Part shown: one piece after another, positions 12,517 through 23,848 of the stretch
Position numbering within the stretch: position 1 is the stretch's first letter
Layout of the letters: each line of letters starts with the position of its first letter
Source of the DNA: Cercospora beticola
Lineage: Eukaryota; Ascomycota; Dothideomycetes; Mycosphaerellales; Mycosphaerellaceae
DNA: 64,000 nucleotides
Direction of reading: 5' to 3'
Assembly (NCBI RefSeq): GCF_033473495.1
Contig: NC_088938.1
Coordinates: forward strand, 3,968,001-4,032,000
Notes under the pieces: model-generated
Database searches by the model: none
What the model was told of the DNA's origin: nothing
What the model saw: only the letters and a program-made list of their open reading frames with translations
Translations under genes and position numbers: made by a program

Positions 12517-14013
12517 ATGACGAGCATTGATCCATACTTGACAGAACCAGATCTGATCTTGCTGCGCAATCTCTTTGAAGACAACGCCAGGCAATTCCGA
12601 ACGCGAGCCAAGCATAACGAACAGCAGCACCCAGATGATCACAAATCACCCAGCATAGCTCACGCAACAGACGACAGCGATGACTCAGCACTCGAGCGCA
12701 TGAAAGCATTGAACGACCCGACCAGTCCAGATTTCGAGCCAACAGTATTCGCAACGTGGGATGCCAAGGACATACATCCAACTCTCCAGAAGTACTTGAT
12801 CCAGCCATACATCAAGGTCGCTTCAAACATAGTGCGGCATCCTACAGATGTGATATTCTTGACGCACATCCTGCTCTACCTTTCTGTCAACGTGCCAAGC
12901 GCAGTTTACCTCTACTACAACTTCACTTACCTCCATGGCATCGCTCACGTTGCCTTCACCTTCTGGTGCACCGGGGGCTTCACTCTCATGATGCACAACC
13001 ACATCCACAACAACGGCGTTCTATCAAAAGGATGGGCCTGGCTGGACCTGACCTTTCCCTACATCTTGGAACCTCTAATGGGACACACCTGGGATTCATA
13101 CTACTACCACCACGTGAAACATCACCACGTCGAAGGCAACGGCCCCGAAGACCTCTCCTCCACAATCCGCTACCAACGCGACAACGTCTGGCACTTTCTC
13201 CACTACCTCGGCCGCTTCCTCTTCCTCATCTGGCTCGACCTTCCACTCTACTTCCTCCGCAAAAACAAAACCAAGCTCGCCGCTAAATCCTTCTTCTCCG
13301 AAATCGCCAGCATGACCTTCATGATCTTCATGACCACCAAAGTCAACTTTCGCGCCAGCATTTTCACCCTCATAATACCCTTCATTCTCCTCCGTCTCGG
13401 CCTTATGATCGGAAACTGGGGCCAACACGCCCTCGTCGATGAAATCGAACCGGACTCCGATTTCCGCTCAAGCATAACATTAATCGACGTCCCCAGTAAC
13501 CGCTTCTGCTTCAACGACGGCTACCATACAGCTCACCACCTCAATCCTCGCAGGCACTGGCGCGACCAACCACTCCACTTCCTGCAATCAAAGAAAGCCT
13601 ACGCAGAAGGCCGGGCACTAGTCTTTCATAACATCGACTACCTAATGTTAACCTACCGCCTCCTCACAAAAGACTACGCGAAGCTCGCCGAATGTCTGGT
13701 ACCAATTGGAGAACAAATCGGGATGAGTCTGCAGGAAATCGCAGCAGTGTTAAGGACGAAAACCAGAGCTTTCACAGAAGAGGAAATTCGAGAGAAATTT
13801 GGGACGGCTTCTTCTTCTTGTGCTACGATTTCGAAGATGATGAAGCAGGAGAAGGAACTGAAGATGAAGCCGAGGAGGAAATCTGTTGCGCTTTCGTGGA
13901 AAGCTGCGATTGTGAATGCGGGGGCTTTGGCGCCGAGTGCACTTGGTTTGTTGGCTTTTGGGCCTTCGGGCGTGGAGGCGGAGGTTGTGCATGGGCATAC
14001 GAAGGCGCAGTGA
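12517..14013 (+). CDS. membrane fatty acid desaturase-family protein
   Basis: Single exon of 498 residues from the first in-frame ATG. The three histidine boxes of membrane-bound di-iron desaturases and hydroxylases are present: HNHIHNN at about residue 162, HHVKHHH at about 198 and GYHTAHH at about 336. They are separated by hydrophobic segments (for example residues 108-150 and around 235-300) that would place the iron site on the cytosolic face of the ER membrane. The N-terminal 80 residues are polar. After the last box comes a charged tail with Lys-rich patches (KQEKELKMKPRRK), then a short Ala/Leu-rich hydrophobic stretch before the end. There is no cytochrome b5 domain, so it depends on a separate electron donor. 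The substrate is unknown; it is not one of the common delta-9 or delta-12 types I recognise. It is convergent with MPP10, 196 bases away. Confidence 0.85.
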   Translation: MTSIDPYLTEPDLILLRNLFEDNARQFRTRAKHNEQQHPDDHKSPSIAHATDDSDDSALERMKALNDPTSPDFEPTVFATWDAKDIHPTLQKYLIQPYIKVASNIVRHPTDVIFLTHILLYLSVNVPSAVYLYYNFTYLHGIAHVAFTFWCTGGFTLMMHNHIHNNGVLSKGWAWLDLTFPYILEPLMGHTWDSYYYHHVKHHHVEGNGPEDLSSTIRYQRDNVWHFLHYLGRFLFLIWLDLPLYFLRKNKTKLAAKSFFSEIASMTFMIFMTTKVNFRASIFTLIIPFILLRLGLMIGNWGQHALVDEIEPDSDFRSSITLIDVPSNRFCFNDGYHTAHHLNPRRHWRDQPLHFLQSKKAYAEGRALVFHNIDYLMLTYRLLTKDYAKLAECLVPIGEQIGMSLQEIAAVLRTKTRAFTEEEIREKFGTASSSCATISKMMKQEKELKMKPRRKSVALSWKAAIVNAGALAPSALGLLAFGPSGVEAEVVHGHTKAQ

Positions 14014-14209
14014 AGATTCTTCGAGGACATTGTCAGGACAGAATCCAGTCAAGATTGATCCGAGCAGAAGGACATGGCAGACATAGAGTAGCATATGTAA
14101 CTCCACAGATCGCGTCCTGGAAGGAAGGACTGCTGGAGAAAGACAAGATATGCGGACAATGTGAACAAATACTGTGACCGTGGCCACCGTAGTACATTTC
14201 CATCTTTGC

Positions 14210-16366
14210 CTACAATTTGAACCTCCCTGCACCTTGTCCGCCAGTCTCATTGCGTGCTTCATTGCCCTCCACATCAGTAACTTGTCCCTTCTTTCCAATA
14301 ACGCGAACACCACCCTTCTTGAGATCCCCAAGCATATCCTTCTTCGCCTTCTTAGCCTTACTCTCCTTCGGCTTCCCATTCGCACCTTCCGCATTCCCGC
14401 TAGCTTTCCGAATGCGTTCCTTTTCTCGTCGTCTTCTCCTCTTCCGTTCATCTTTATCAAGTTCTTCTCGTCCGGCAGGCAGCCCAGACTTGCCGACAAC
14501 TTCAGATTTATCGGCTTTGCTGCCCTCGCCGGCTTTGTAGATCTCTTGAGGTGCCAGTTGACTTGCGCCGGCAACTTCACCACCAGCTGAGGGTCGTGCA
14601 TCTTCCATTGTGATGGCTGGCGCGTCGACACGGATGTCCATTTGAGGTGCTGGTGCTTTGGGTCTGAAGTTCCAAGATGAGAGGCCATCGAGCTGGCCGC
14701 AAACTTCTTTCCACAGAGCTTCGATTTCTTTCTGCTCCTTCGCCAGTTTCTCGTCTTTGACGTCCACGTAGTTCGGATCTGTTCTGCGAGAGTATTCTTC
14801 CTCATACTCCTCGGCCAGGCCTTTCTTGCTCTTGGTGTCATCGAGCTCGAAGTCAAGCTTGCCACGCTTCCCGTTTCCAGTGGCAAGATCGTCTGGTCGT
14901 CGCTTTATGATGTCTTGGAAGTCAAAGGCAAGGATGCGGCGTTTGATCAGACTTTCAATGTCTTCGCTGACTTCTGCGGTAATGACTGGTACAGGTTTGC
15001 CAGCTCTTTCAAAGTCCAGATCCTCTTCGAGAAGTGCATTGACAGGGCGGTCGGCCGCGCGCGCCTCACCTGAAAGCTGCCAGTCACGTTTGGCTACATT
15101 GGCAGCTTCGAGCTTCCGGATCTCCTCCTGTAGCTGCAGCTTTCGACGCTCATGCGCTGAACGACGCGATCGAGGATCGGCTGGATCAGGCTTTTCGTCT
15201 TCTTCCTCTTCCTCTTCATCTGACTCCTCAAACAGGTCACGGTGTACCGCATCCATGGTCCGCTGCATGTCCTCTGGCTCGGCCCACTCTTCCTGTGCCG
15301 CACCGTTTGTCGACTTCGAAGCAGACGCTTCGGGAAAGTTGTGCGGGTTCGGTCGCCCCTTCTTGTTCTTGCGCTTTTTCTGCGCTGGCGGCGCGAAGAA
15401 GTCCTTGTACATTATGCTGTTGGTATTTCCCATGCCGCCCATTGCATCCATGTCTCCAACACCTTCACCATCTTCATCTTCGTCTTCGCTCTCTGCATCA
15501 GGATCGCCGAATGTAGGTCCATCTTCTTCGCCTTCGCTTTCTTCATCGTCAGCGCCAGCGTCTCCATTTGCGCCAGCTGAAGCTTGCGCCATGGGATCTG
15601 CATCAAAGTCGATTTCCTCGTCATCCTCTTCCACTTCGGCTTCGCCTCGGAAATCCTGCTGCTCCAAGAACTCGGATTGTTTATTGAAGTCATCGATTGA
15701 GAAAAAGCCGTCGTTCAAGCCAAATTTGTCTTCCACGAACTCTGCTGCTGGTACCTCTGCTTCGTCCTCGTCTTCGTCTAATTCCATTTCGTCGAAGTCG
15801 TCGTGCGTATCACCATTCAGGTCCAGCTCGTCTTCTTCGTCCTCATCCCCATCAGAGTGATACTCCTCCTCGCCGTCATCTACTCCCTCGACTTCATAGT
15901 CCACACCTTCCACTCCTAGGTCCTCATCCTCCCCGTCCAAGCCTGATTGCGCATCAGCACCATCCTCGTCGCTGTCTCCCTCGAGTTGTTCCTGCACTTT
16001 CTCGTATTCGCGCTGGACCTCATCCGCCGCTGCATCGAGTACTCTTCGTGCTTGTTCCCACACCTGCTCGACGCTGAAGCCATCTGTATGTATCTGCCGC
16101 AAACGTAGCACTTCTTCGTCACCACCCTCGCCTCGCTTCCTCTTCTTGCGCGACTCCTTCAATCGTTGCTGCTGCTCCGCACTGATGTCCTTGGCCAGCG
16201 GGTCGAGGACGTTTTTCAGGTATGCGACGGCATCGGTGTAGAGTGGCAAATCCGGCTGTAAGAATCTATGAGATTCCGCCTCTAAGGTCGGCAGGAACGT
16301 TGTCGCTGCCATGCTGCTGAGTATGCTGTCGTTCGCCGCTCTGCTCTGCTTCGCTGTTGCGGCCAT
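14210..16366 (-). CDS. MPP10: U3 snoRNP protein MPP10
   Basis: Single exon of about 718 residues from the ATG at 16366; another ATG lies 18 codons further in, and an upstream open extension lacks conservation signs. It is a component of the small-subunit processome in the nucleolus, where Mpp10 works with Imp3 and Imp4 on U3-guided 18S rRNA processing. The N-terminal helical part (FLQPDLPLYTDAVAYLKNVL) is followed by long Asp/Glu tracts typical of Mpp10. The conserved C-terminal core reads ESLIKRRILAFDFQDIIKRRP and later EYSRRTDPNYVDVKDEKLAKE and EALWKEVCGQLDGLSSWNFRP. A Lys/Arg-rich nuclear tail ends the protein. It is divergent from the P450 gene with 257 bases between the start codons. The family call is secure. 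Confidence 0.92.
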   Translation of the reverse strand: MAATAKQSRAANDSILSSMAATTFLPTLEAESHRFLQPDLPLYTDAVAYLKNVLDPLAKDISAEQQQRLKESRKKRKRGEGGDEEVLRLRQIHTDGFSVEQVWEQARRVLDAAADEVQREYEKVQEQLEGDSDEDGADAQSGLDGEDEDLGVEGVDYEVEGVDDGEEEYHSDGDEDEEDELDLNGDTHDDFDEMELDEDEDEAEVPAAEFVEDKFGLNDGFFSIDDFNKQSEFLEQQDFRGEAEVEEDDEEIDFDADPMAQASAGANGDAGADDEESEGEEDGPTFGDPDAESEDEDEDGEGVGDMDAMGGMGNTNSIMYKDFFAPPAQKKRKNKKGRPNPHNFPEASASKSTNGAAQEEWAEPEDMQRTMDAVHRDLFEESDEEEEEEDEKPDPADPRSRRSAHERRKLQLQEEIRKLEAANVAKRDWQLSGEARAADRPVNALLEEDLDFERAGKPVPVITAEVSEDIESLIKRRILAFDFQDIIKRRPDDLATGNGKRGKLDFELDDTKSKKGLAEEYEEEYSRRTDPNYVDVKDEKLAKEQKEIEALWKEVCGQLDGLSSWNFRPKAPAPQMDIRVDAPAITMEDARPSAGGEVAGASQLAPQEIYKAGEGSKADKSEVVGKSGLPAGREELDKDERKRRRRREKERIRKASGNAEGANGKPKESKAKKAKKDMLGDLKKGGVRVIGKKGQVTDVEGNEARNETGGQGAGRFKL

Positions 16367-16623
16367 CTCAAAAATTGAAGCAGGTCGGCATTTGACCCCT
16401 GCTAGCGCAAAACTCAATTTGGCTGACCACGGAATACTTCCGGTTCGATGCTTGCTTCTTGCTTCAGCCTCCCACCAACGATCTTCAGTCCTTCCGCTTT
16501 GCAGCATTGTCATGCACCATGAGCCAAGCGTGCTGCTCCACGGGAGCGGAACATGCACGAGCTATATCTGACTTCAAAGCATTCTCCCAACAAGTATCAA
16601 CTATTCCAGTTTCATGAGCAATC
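16367..16623. promoter_or_regulatory. shared divergent promoter, MPP10 / P450
   Basis: Only 257 bases separate the two start codons, so promoter and leader sequences of a housekeeping gene and an accessory P450 must share this space. I see no strong TATA box. Confidence 0.5.
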
Positions 16624-18282
16624 ATGTTAGCCAAGACTCTCTCCTCTGTCCTTGACCACTTCTCCTCTTCTACATTGTTATCTCCTTCTACACTGATCGT
16701 CATAGCTCTGGGCTGGCTGTCGCTACACCTTGTACTGACATGGCAGAGACTGCGCACCATACCTGGTCCCTTACTGGCAAGATTCACTGATTTGTATCGC
16801 CTACTGGTCGTCTGGCGAAGAGACTCACACGATACATATCTCCAGCTGCACAAGAAGCATGGCGATCTGGTGCGAATAGGTCCAAATTGCGTCAGTGTAT
16901 CTAAGCCAGAGGTCATCAACACGATCTATGGCATATCGGTCAAAGCTCCCAAATCAGACTTCTATTCCGTCTGGCAGAATATTGTCCATGGCAAGCGAAC
17001 AGCTAGTCTTGTCTTCACGACTGATGAGCAGCAACATGCTACGATGAAGCGACCGATCGCCAGCGCATATAGCCTGAGCACGCTTGTGGAGTTCGAGCCT
17101 CTGATTGATTCGACGACAGCGGTTTTCCTGGACAGAGTCGACCAGCTTTTCGCAACGACCGGTAGAGTGTGTGACCTTGGTACCTGGTTGCAGTGGTGAG
17201 TGAGGCAGACAGGGGTTTGGGAAAAGAAGCAGTACTGAGCTCGTAATAGGTACGCATTCGACGTGATCGGAGAATTGACACTGTCCAAGCGCCTAGGATT
17301 TCTGGAGCGAGCAGAAGACGTCGAGAATATCGCCGATTCGATAGCGGCAAATTTTGATCGATGCTCAGTTCTCGGGCAGATGCCGTGGCTGGATGAATGG
17401 ATCTACAAAAGCTCGCTCTTTCAGAAGATTTTCGTGAAGGGCAAAATGAATCCCATACTCGCATTCGGTCAGCGACGACTTCAGGAAAGACTGGACAGCA
17501 AAGACGATGGAGAGTCTATTGAAGTGCCAAATCTGAACGATGCTGCACTCAACGAGAAAGTCTTACATGGCACACTTCCGAGCAAGCCAGACTTCCTTTC
17601 ACGGTTTCTCAAGCTTCACGATGAACAACCAGAGGTGGTCACGAATCAAGCGCTGTTGGCATATCTTTTCATCAACATCAATGCGGGCTCTGATACTATT
17701 GCATCAACAACGCGAGCCATCTTCTACTACTTGCTGAAGAACCCTTCAACGCTGGACAAGCTTCGAGAAGAGCTAGTGAGGGCGCAGAAGCAAGACAAGC
17801 TCACAACACCCCTACCGACATGGACAGAGGTGCAAGCGCTACCGTACTTGAATGCAGTCATCAAAGAAGGCTTGCGTCTCAACCCAGCTCTCGCATTGCC
17901 ACTAGAACGCGTCACTCCTGCCAGTGGCTTTCAGCTTGGCGAGACCTTCATCCCTCCAGGTACGATCGTTGGCGTGAATCCCTGGGTGCTGCACCGCGAT
18001 ACACGTATCTTTGGCTCTGACGCAGAGACCTGGAACCCTGATCGATGGCTTTCTGAAGACGCCGAACGAGTAAAGTACATGGATCATCATATTCTCTCCT
18101 TCGGTGCTGGCAAAAGGACGTGTCTCGGCAGGAACATCGCCATGCTCGAGATGTCGAAACTGGTCCCGGCCATGGTTTTCCGCTACGACATGAAGTTGAA
18201 GGAGCCGAAGAAGGATTGGAAGCTAATCAACGCATGGGCTGTCAGGCAAGAAGGCCTCGATGTCACGCTTGCTAAGCGGTAA
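16624..18282 (+). CDS. cytochrome P450 monooxygenase, pisatin-demethylase-like
   Basis: Two exons, 16624-17195 and 17250-18282, joined in frame at a Trp codon, give 534 residues. An N-terminal membrane anchor (LIVIALGWLSLHLVLTW) is followed by a proline hinge (RTIPGPLLARF). The I-helix oxygen motif is AGSDTIAST, the K-helix ExxR is in IKEGLRLNP, the PERF-like motif is WNPDRW, and the heme-binding loop is FGAGKRTCLGRNIA with the Cys ligand. The layout and the ExxR region resemble the CYP57/pisatin demethylase-like group, which oxidises plant phenolics and related compounds at the ER; that subfamily call is tentative. All key residues are intact. The decayed gene just downstream hints at a less stable chromosomal spot. 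Confidence 0.9.
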
Positions 18283-18348
18283 TGGCAAAAGCTTAACGTC
18301 TTGATCTGGTGCCTAGAGGAGTGACTGGCTCTGCCGGGCCCGTGCACG

Positions 18349-19595
18349 GTGCTCGACCTTGTGGCCTCCAAGTACACAAGTCCTTTCGAGAACATGACGA
18401 CGCCCAACAAGAACACGGCCTGGGACGATTCAAAGCAAAGCGAAAGGCACCCGTTTCGTATTTACGTCCACAATAAAGATGGTGCCGCGATCCCCAAGGA
18501 CGGAGGTACCCTAAACATGATCTTCAGCATATAACTCTTCTCGAAGCAGGACTGGCCAGCATCAGCTGGCGCACCAGACGAAGCGATTTAGCGGTATGTT
18601 GTCGGATAGGTAAGGTCCTGGTTCTACTACAGTCTCGGGAGAACAAGAGAAGAAGGATAGAGACAAAGGCCGTGCAAAAAAGGCGGCGATTAAAGCAGAA
18701 GAGGACCCGAAGAATCCCGTGGAGATCGAAAACCTATATAGAGCACCCAAGAAGCGCACGTTCCCGTTTAGAGACAGCCCCAACAAGCGCGCGAAGACCG
18801 AGGAGACCGACGAGAGGAAGCCCGAAGAGAAAGACCTGCTATATCCCACGGGAGCGCCGCGACATCAGCTATAGCTAGCTAACTTCTATTCGCCATACTC
18901 TGCCGACACGTACTAGGCGTCTAGACTATTACTATTCGCCAAACGCGCAATGTTCTTTCACTCCAGTCTTGTAAAGGAGCTATACTTCCTCCTCCTATAC
19001 ATCGTTGCAAAAGCTGGAGTTGATAGGCTACAGAGCGCCGAGGATCTCGATAGTAGAGAGCTTGTCAATGCCGTGCGCAGACGCTTGGGAGCGGCTGAGC
19101 TTGATCACGACTTTATGGAGGCAATGAGCAACGCTAGCAAGCTATATGGCCGCCTCTGAGAGTGTGAGAGAGCAGTCTACAATGATGCGGTCGAGACTTA
19201 CGCTGCCAAATACGTTGAAGGTTACGAAGCACATGGCCGTACGCTCGCTGCGATGCTACCTGCTATACGCTCTTTATTAGAAGAGGTAGAGAGCATGCAA
19301 GCCAAGCTATCGGCGACACGTTAGCTTGTTCACAATGCCTTCCCGGATCTTGTATCGTTGATCTACTATTTGGTATCTACTCTAGCTTACCCGGATGATA
19401 GGTTCGAACAGCAGGAGCACTGCAAATCCGCACTATCAAGACTAGACGACGAATCGGTGTGAGTCGAGAACATCATAACAACAGTGGTTAGAATAGGTCC
19501 AGATTGGTTGCTTTTGGAGCATACTAAAGCGAAAAGTTGGGAGAGCACACCAAACATTTCATTCCTGCTTCTTCCATGGCGCACTGACGTTTGAC
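18349..19595 (+). pseudogene. decayed protein-coding gene with in-frame stops
   Basis: One reading frame from about 18638 to 19595 gives protein-like sequence (for example EIENLYRAPKKRTFPFRDS and LQSAEDLDSRELVNAVRRRL) interrupted by TAG at 18872, TAG at 18914, TGA at 19157, TAG at 19322 and TGA at 19460. Each stop could come from CAG or CGA by a C-to-T change. Just upstream, in another frame, a similar stretch begins near 18391 (MTTPNKNTAWDDSKQSERH) and is cut by TAA and TAG codons in the same way, which implies a frameshift near 18610. The DNA is TpA-rich. The pattern fits a gene inactivated by point mutation, possibly RIP. The helical, charged product is not of a family I recognise. The final TGA overlaps a GTGAGT and could instead mark an intron. 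Confidence 0.6.
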
Positions 19596-19932
19596 GGTCA
19601 AGAGGAGGAGCAAATCTTGGATGTCGTCGCCAAGAGCGCAGTGTCCTTAGAGAACGAGTTGGAAATACTCAAGTGCTTGAACCAAGTCGGGGCAAATTGG
19701 CTAAAATCGTCCCGATTCCAGCTGTCTCCAGATACACCTCAATCTACTCAGAATAAATCCATTCTGCCGTGCGAAGCTGAGTCTCAAGTCTCTGGATATA
19801 TATTTGCATAGCCTTGCGAAATGCGTATGTAGTGATACACTATAATATGTACAATTGCTTCGCACAAAGCCAGCGAATCTGCCCACACGGACACCTGGAA
19901 ACGCGCCATCCATCTTTGCCAGGATTGAAAAT

Positions 19933-21797
19933 TCACCACATAAACCTCTGCAGCTTCCCTGGCTCACTAGGCCACTCGAACGTCCAATTCAAGAAAATGT
20001 ACCCCGTAGCCGCGTTTATGACCAAGAACCATACCGTCTCTACCACGACTCGATAATCGTATACCTTCAGCACAGCGCTCCAACTCTTCTCTTTGGCAAC
20101 CTGCTTATCTCGAGTCTCGTTGACCGCATACAATGGCAAGTGCATCCGCCACATGATGAACGGAATGATGCAATATCTCGGCTCGACCAAGGGGGCGCTG
20201 CACAGCGTTAGAGCTGTTGTCGCGAGATTGACCAAGATGAAAGACACCATTGGTGTGCTTTTTCCATCTGGAATGTGCGAAGGGTCTCGTGAGGCGTCCG
20301 TGAGGGCATTGTGTTTCAGGTTATCTCTTGTGGTGTCGTTGGCGCTCGCTGCACGAGTCTGGGATCGGCTTCTGTTGTCTTTCGCGGTGAGACCCATGTT
20401 GCTGTAGGGAGCTTCTCCCCGTGATGAGATGCAGGCCCAAGCTGTGAGGACGTAGATTGGTGCTGCAAGGTAGCGAACCCACTGAGGTCGGAGCAGCCTT
20501 TTGAACACGTAGAAGACGTAGTGTCGGTTGTCAGCCAGCATGAATGGGTGGACGAGGGTGTTGAAATGCACGATTGCTAGGGCGAATATCGTGAAGGCGA
20601 GTACCAGGTACGCTCGGGGCAAGAAGTTGCGGCGTTTGAACACGAGTAGTGGCTCCAGGGGCAAGACCTGCCCAATTCTGGAGACCAGTGTGAGAGCACC
20701 CATCATGAAGTGCGGTAAGAGCAGGGGCCACGAGAAGAACGTGATGAACGGCCAGATATAGAGCATCTGGGGCAGGTTGATGGTGGCGATGTGATTGCTC
20801 TTGTCGCCTAGAACAACGCCCCCGTTCCATAGGATGAAGCTCGCGAATACGGCGATCAAAGTCAGGTATGGTGACAGTGCGAGCCCGATACTCATGATAC
20901 GTTTCGGTTGGGTGGCGGCTTTTAGACCACAGGCGGCGATGGACACGATAGTGCGGATGTAGTCTGTGTCCAGTCAGCTCTCGCCCTAGCCGATCGTATT
21001 GTATGCTAACCTTCAATGAACGCATCGCGGACGGGGGGATCGTAGATCACATTCATTTTCCAGCTCGTCTTCGCCACGCTCCAAGTCGAGTCGCCAAAAC
21101 CCTCAGCCCTCTTGTACATCGACTGTTTGACAACGCGATGACCTTGATCGAGCTCAATGACTAACTTCAATGCCAAAGGTGCGACAGCAACCCAGAAAAT
21201 GTTAGTCTGTCTGAAGGACAGGCTCGCAACTCCCAGGATAACTTGCAGCAGTGCATCGACAGGGGAGAAGTCTCTCTTGTCAATGCATCGCAGGAAGAAC
21301 CAGTAGAAGGTCGTCCATGATAGCGTAGATGCTATATCGGTGTAGTAGAGGGCTGAGAAGAAGAAGAGCGGCGGAAAGAGAACAATGTTCAGCGAGCTGT
21401 GCACAGCCAGCAGGCCACTGAGGTAACCTGTCTGGCCATTGGCTTTCCGTCGAACAGTGTATGTGGCTACGAGAGCCAGCAACAATGCGACCAAGCATCC
21501 GGCATTGACAGCTCTCAAAGATCCCACCTCACAGCCAAGAAGAGGTTGAACGAGATAGGAGATCAAATAGAGGCCAGGTGGAGTCGTGAGCTTGGGATCC
21601 CAGATGTGCCATCTTCCTGCGCAGTAATGTTGTGCTTGCGGTATATGAAAGATCTCGTCCTGCAAGAGACAGTGAGATGAAAGTACTTACCTTCAATGCA
21701 GCGACGTACGTACCAGATAGGGCTCCTGGACAGTACTGTCGACTGCTTTGAACCAGATTGCAAGAGGTGCGAGCAGAGATGCCACTGCAGTCGCCAT
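19933..21797 (-). CDS. ALG10: dolichyl-phosphoglucose alpha-1,2-glucosyltransferase Alg10/Die2
   Basis: Three exons, 21714-21797, 21011-21659 and 19933-20963, give about 587 residues. The enzyme adds the last (third) glucose to the lipid-linked oligosaccharide in the ER lumen, the signal that lets oligosaccharyltransferase use it efficiently. After a first membrane segment comes the hallmark DEIFHIPQAQHYCAG, which is created across the first splice (PYL joined to DEI). DPKLTTPPGLYLISY and SFRQTNIFWVAVAP follow, all strongly conserved in Alg10. About ten or more hydrophobic segments span the protein, and the end reads KLQRFMW, the usual Alg10 terminus. An ATG upstream of 21797 exists in frame but is not needed for the first membrane helix. 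The call is secure. Confidence 0.93.
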
Positions 21798-22086
21798 GTT
21801 GTTCCTCGACAGAGTCTTGTAAGCGTCCGCAATGGTGACGCTGATCGATCTCTTCACACCCTTCGGACATTCGCCCGAGAGTGTGATGTCGTTGGAAGCA
21901 GAGACCAGGACCGGGGAGGAAAGTGGTGCACATGTCATGGTCTTGGCGTCGGACTGTGATTGGCTGCGCGTGACACGAAACGGACGAGACGCGCTCCAAG
22001 AAACACATCCCACTTGCGACTCGGAACACTTCTGCATCAGCGACGAACTTCTTCGGCTTGCTGTCAGATATGCACCAAGACACACG
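21798..22086. promoter_or_regulatory. shared divergent promoter, ALG10 / PSF2
   Basis: 289 bases between the ALG10 and PSF2 start codons hold both promoters and leaders. The minus-strand frame stays open across part of it, which is probably an untranslated leader. Confidence 0.5.
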
Positions 22087-23024
22087 ATGGCCCTCCCACT
22101 CCCTCCCGGCCTCACGCCAAACGAAGTCGGTTTTCTCTGCGAAATGGAACTCGTCACGGTGATCCCCCGCCAAAGACTCGAAGGACTGGAGCTGCTAGGA
22201 GTGAGTTGAAATCCTACCTAGCCAACAGCGTAAGAGGCTGGCACAAATACTCTTCTCCTCGTCGTTCAATCACTGACTTAGCCTGTACATATAGGGCCCT
22301 ACAGAACGCCTCAACCCACCATTCCCAGCCCAACTCCCCCTCTGGCTCGCCCTCCTTCTCAAACGCCAAAAACGAGCCAATATCTCCCCACCACCCTGGC
22401 TCTCGCCTTCCTCTCTCCAATCCATTCTCGAATTCGAGACCGATCCCAGACTCGCGGGCGCATTAGCACCGGGTCCCGACCTCCCAGAATCCACAGGCGT
22501 CAGTCTCCCCAACGAACCCTACCTCAAACACGAGAGCTTGGAGATCAGCAGTCCTTTCATAAAAGACAGCAGTACAAGTCGAGCGCAACAAGAACGTCTA
22601 CCATATCATTGGAATGAGCTTGGGTTCTTATTACTCACGCATGCGAGCGATGATTTCGAGGATCCGGATACTGTGAGGAGACTGTTACGAGATTTGAGGG
22701 AAGTGAGAATGAGTAAATTGAGGAAAGGTTTCAAGGCTTTAGAAGCAGGTGCTGGATTGAAGGTTAATGGAGTTGGAGGGATGGAAGTTGCAGAGATCAG
22801 AGGGTTTGTGGGAGGTGTGGTGGACGGGCTGAGGTGAGTAGAATCGGGAGATCTCCCGCCTGGGTTGATTCCTCGTGATGTCCGGGATTGACTGACGATG
22901 GTATATTTGCAGAAAGCTGAACCAGCCACGCGAGGATGCACAAAAGGAGCAGGAAGCCGATGGCCAGGATGCTCTGGGTGGGAGCGGGAACTACCAGGAC
23001 GATGATGACGATATGGAACTATAG
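22087..23024 (+). CDS. PSF2: GINS complex subunit Psf2
   Basis: Three exons, 22087-22200, 22295-22833 and 22913-23024, give 254 residues. Psf2 is one of four GINS subunits; with Cdc45 and Mcm2-7 it forms the CMG replicative helicase in the nucleus. The start [19 protein letters not shown] is the conserved Psf2 N-terminus and fixes the start codon. Then come [12 protein letters not shown], joined by splicing to [20 protein letters not shown], and the helical core [20 protein letters not shown]. The C-terminal exon is acidic and ends [14 protein letters not shown], a common feature of fungal Psf2. Both introns have standard donors (GTGAGT) and acceptors. Confidence 0.95.
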
Positions 23025-23848
23025 CATTTGCGAATGAACGGCAATATCGCGAGGCTCTGACTGGAAGGTTTCGAAAAAGTAGCGGACGCGACGTTCCACG
23101 ATACGCCCTGTGCACAGCATCCCGTCTGCTACAAGTTGATGACGACTCGATGCTTTTGTAGGACGGGAAGTACAAGCAAGATGCACCAAACCGTCCGCAC
23201 ACGTTGCTTGGGCCAAAAAGCGGCGGCCCAGAATCGTAGAGCATGCGTGCCTCGATCAAGACGGGAGACAATTAGCGGGAGGTTGGACTCCGGTACGAAA
23301 CGAATACACACAACCTCTCCGAGGAGCTTTCCGCTTCATCATTTGTTACATCGTCTGCATATATACTTTACATCTTTGCGAAACTGTACGACACCTGCCA
23401 CGCGTGGTCATCAACACTGATACAGTCGTACAAACGGCCTCGTCCTACAGGCCGCTCCAGAACGCAGACCGGCTCGGCTCAGCCTTCTTCAGCCTCTAGC
23501 ATCTGTGTTGCAATAGCCGAAGTCGCACAAGACGGGGACGCCGACACGCAGTGGCCCGAGAATACGGACTGTTTCGCGACGTCCGCGCGCGGGAAACTCT
23601 AAGCGCGGGTCGTATTTCATACGCGTTTACAGCTTTCCTTCGCGGCTGTCGCGCGGCAAGTGAAAATGATCCTGGCTCGATACCGGTGGGCCGCTTCGGC
23701 CGTGGCTTGAATTTCTTGTGGCATGCATTGCAGATTTCGCTACACATTCGCTTGGAAGCCGGCTCGCTTCCTATGGGATTTGCTCCACAATGTTGGGTTT
23801 ATTTTTGTCCAACCTGTTGCTGCTGCGCTGCGAATTCCATGTGCTGGT
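23025..23848. other. convergent intergenic region PSF2 / uL3m
   Basis: 824 bases between two 3' ends. No domain-bearing frame is seen on either strand. A GC-rich block near 23540-23710 gives short open frames in several phases, which is expected by chance at this composition. Confidence 0.4.

Noticed and set aside
14826..15860. 344-codon Ser-rich frame opposite MPP10
   Set aside because: Antisense shadow of the Asp/Glu-rich MPP10 coding sequence; Ser runs are the complement of Glu/Asp codons.
19399..19412. tRNA B-box-like GGTTCGAAC word
   Set aside because: No matching A box or cloverleaf around it; it lies inside the decayed reading frame.
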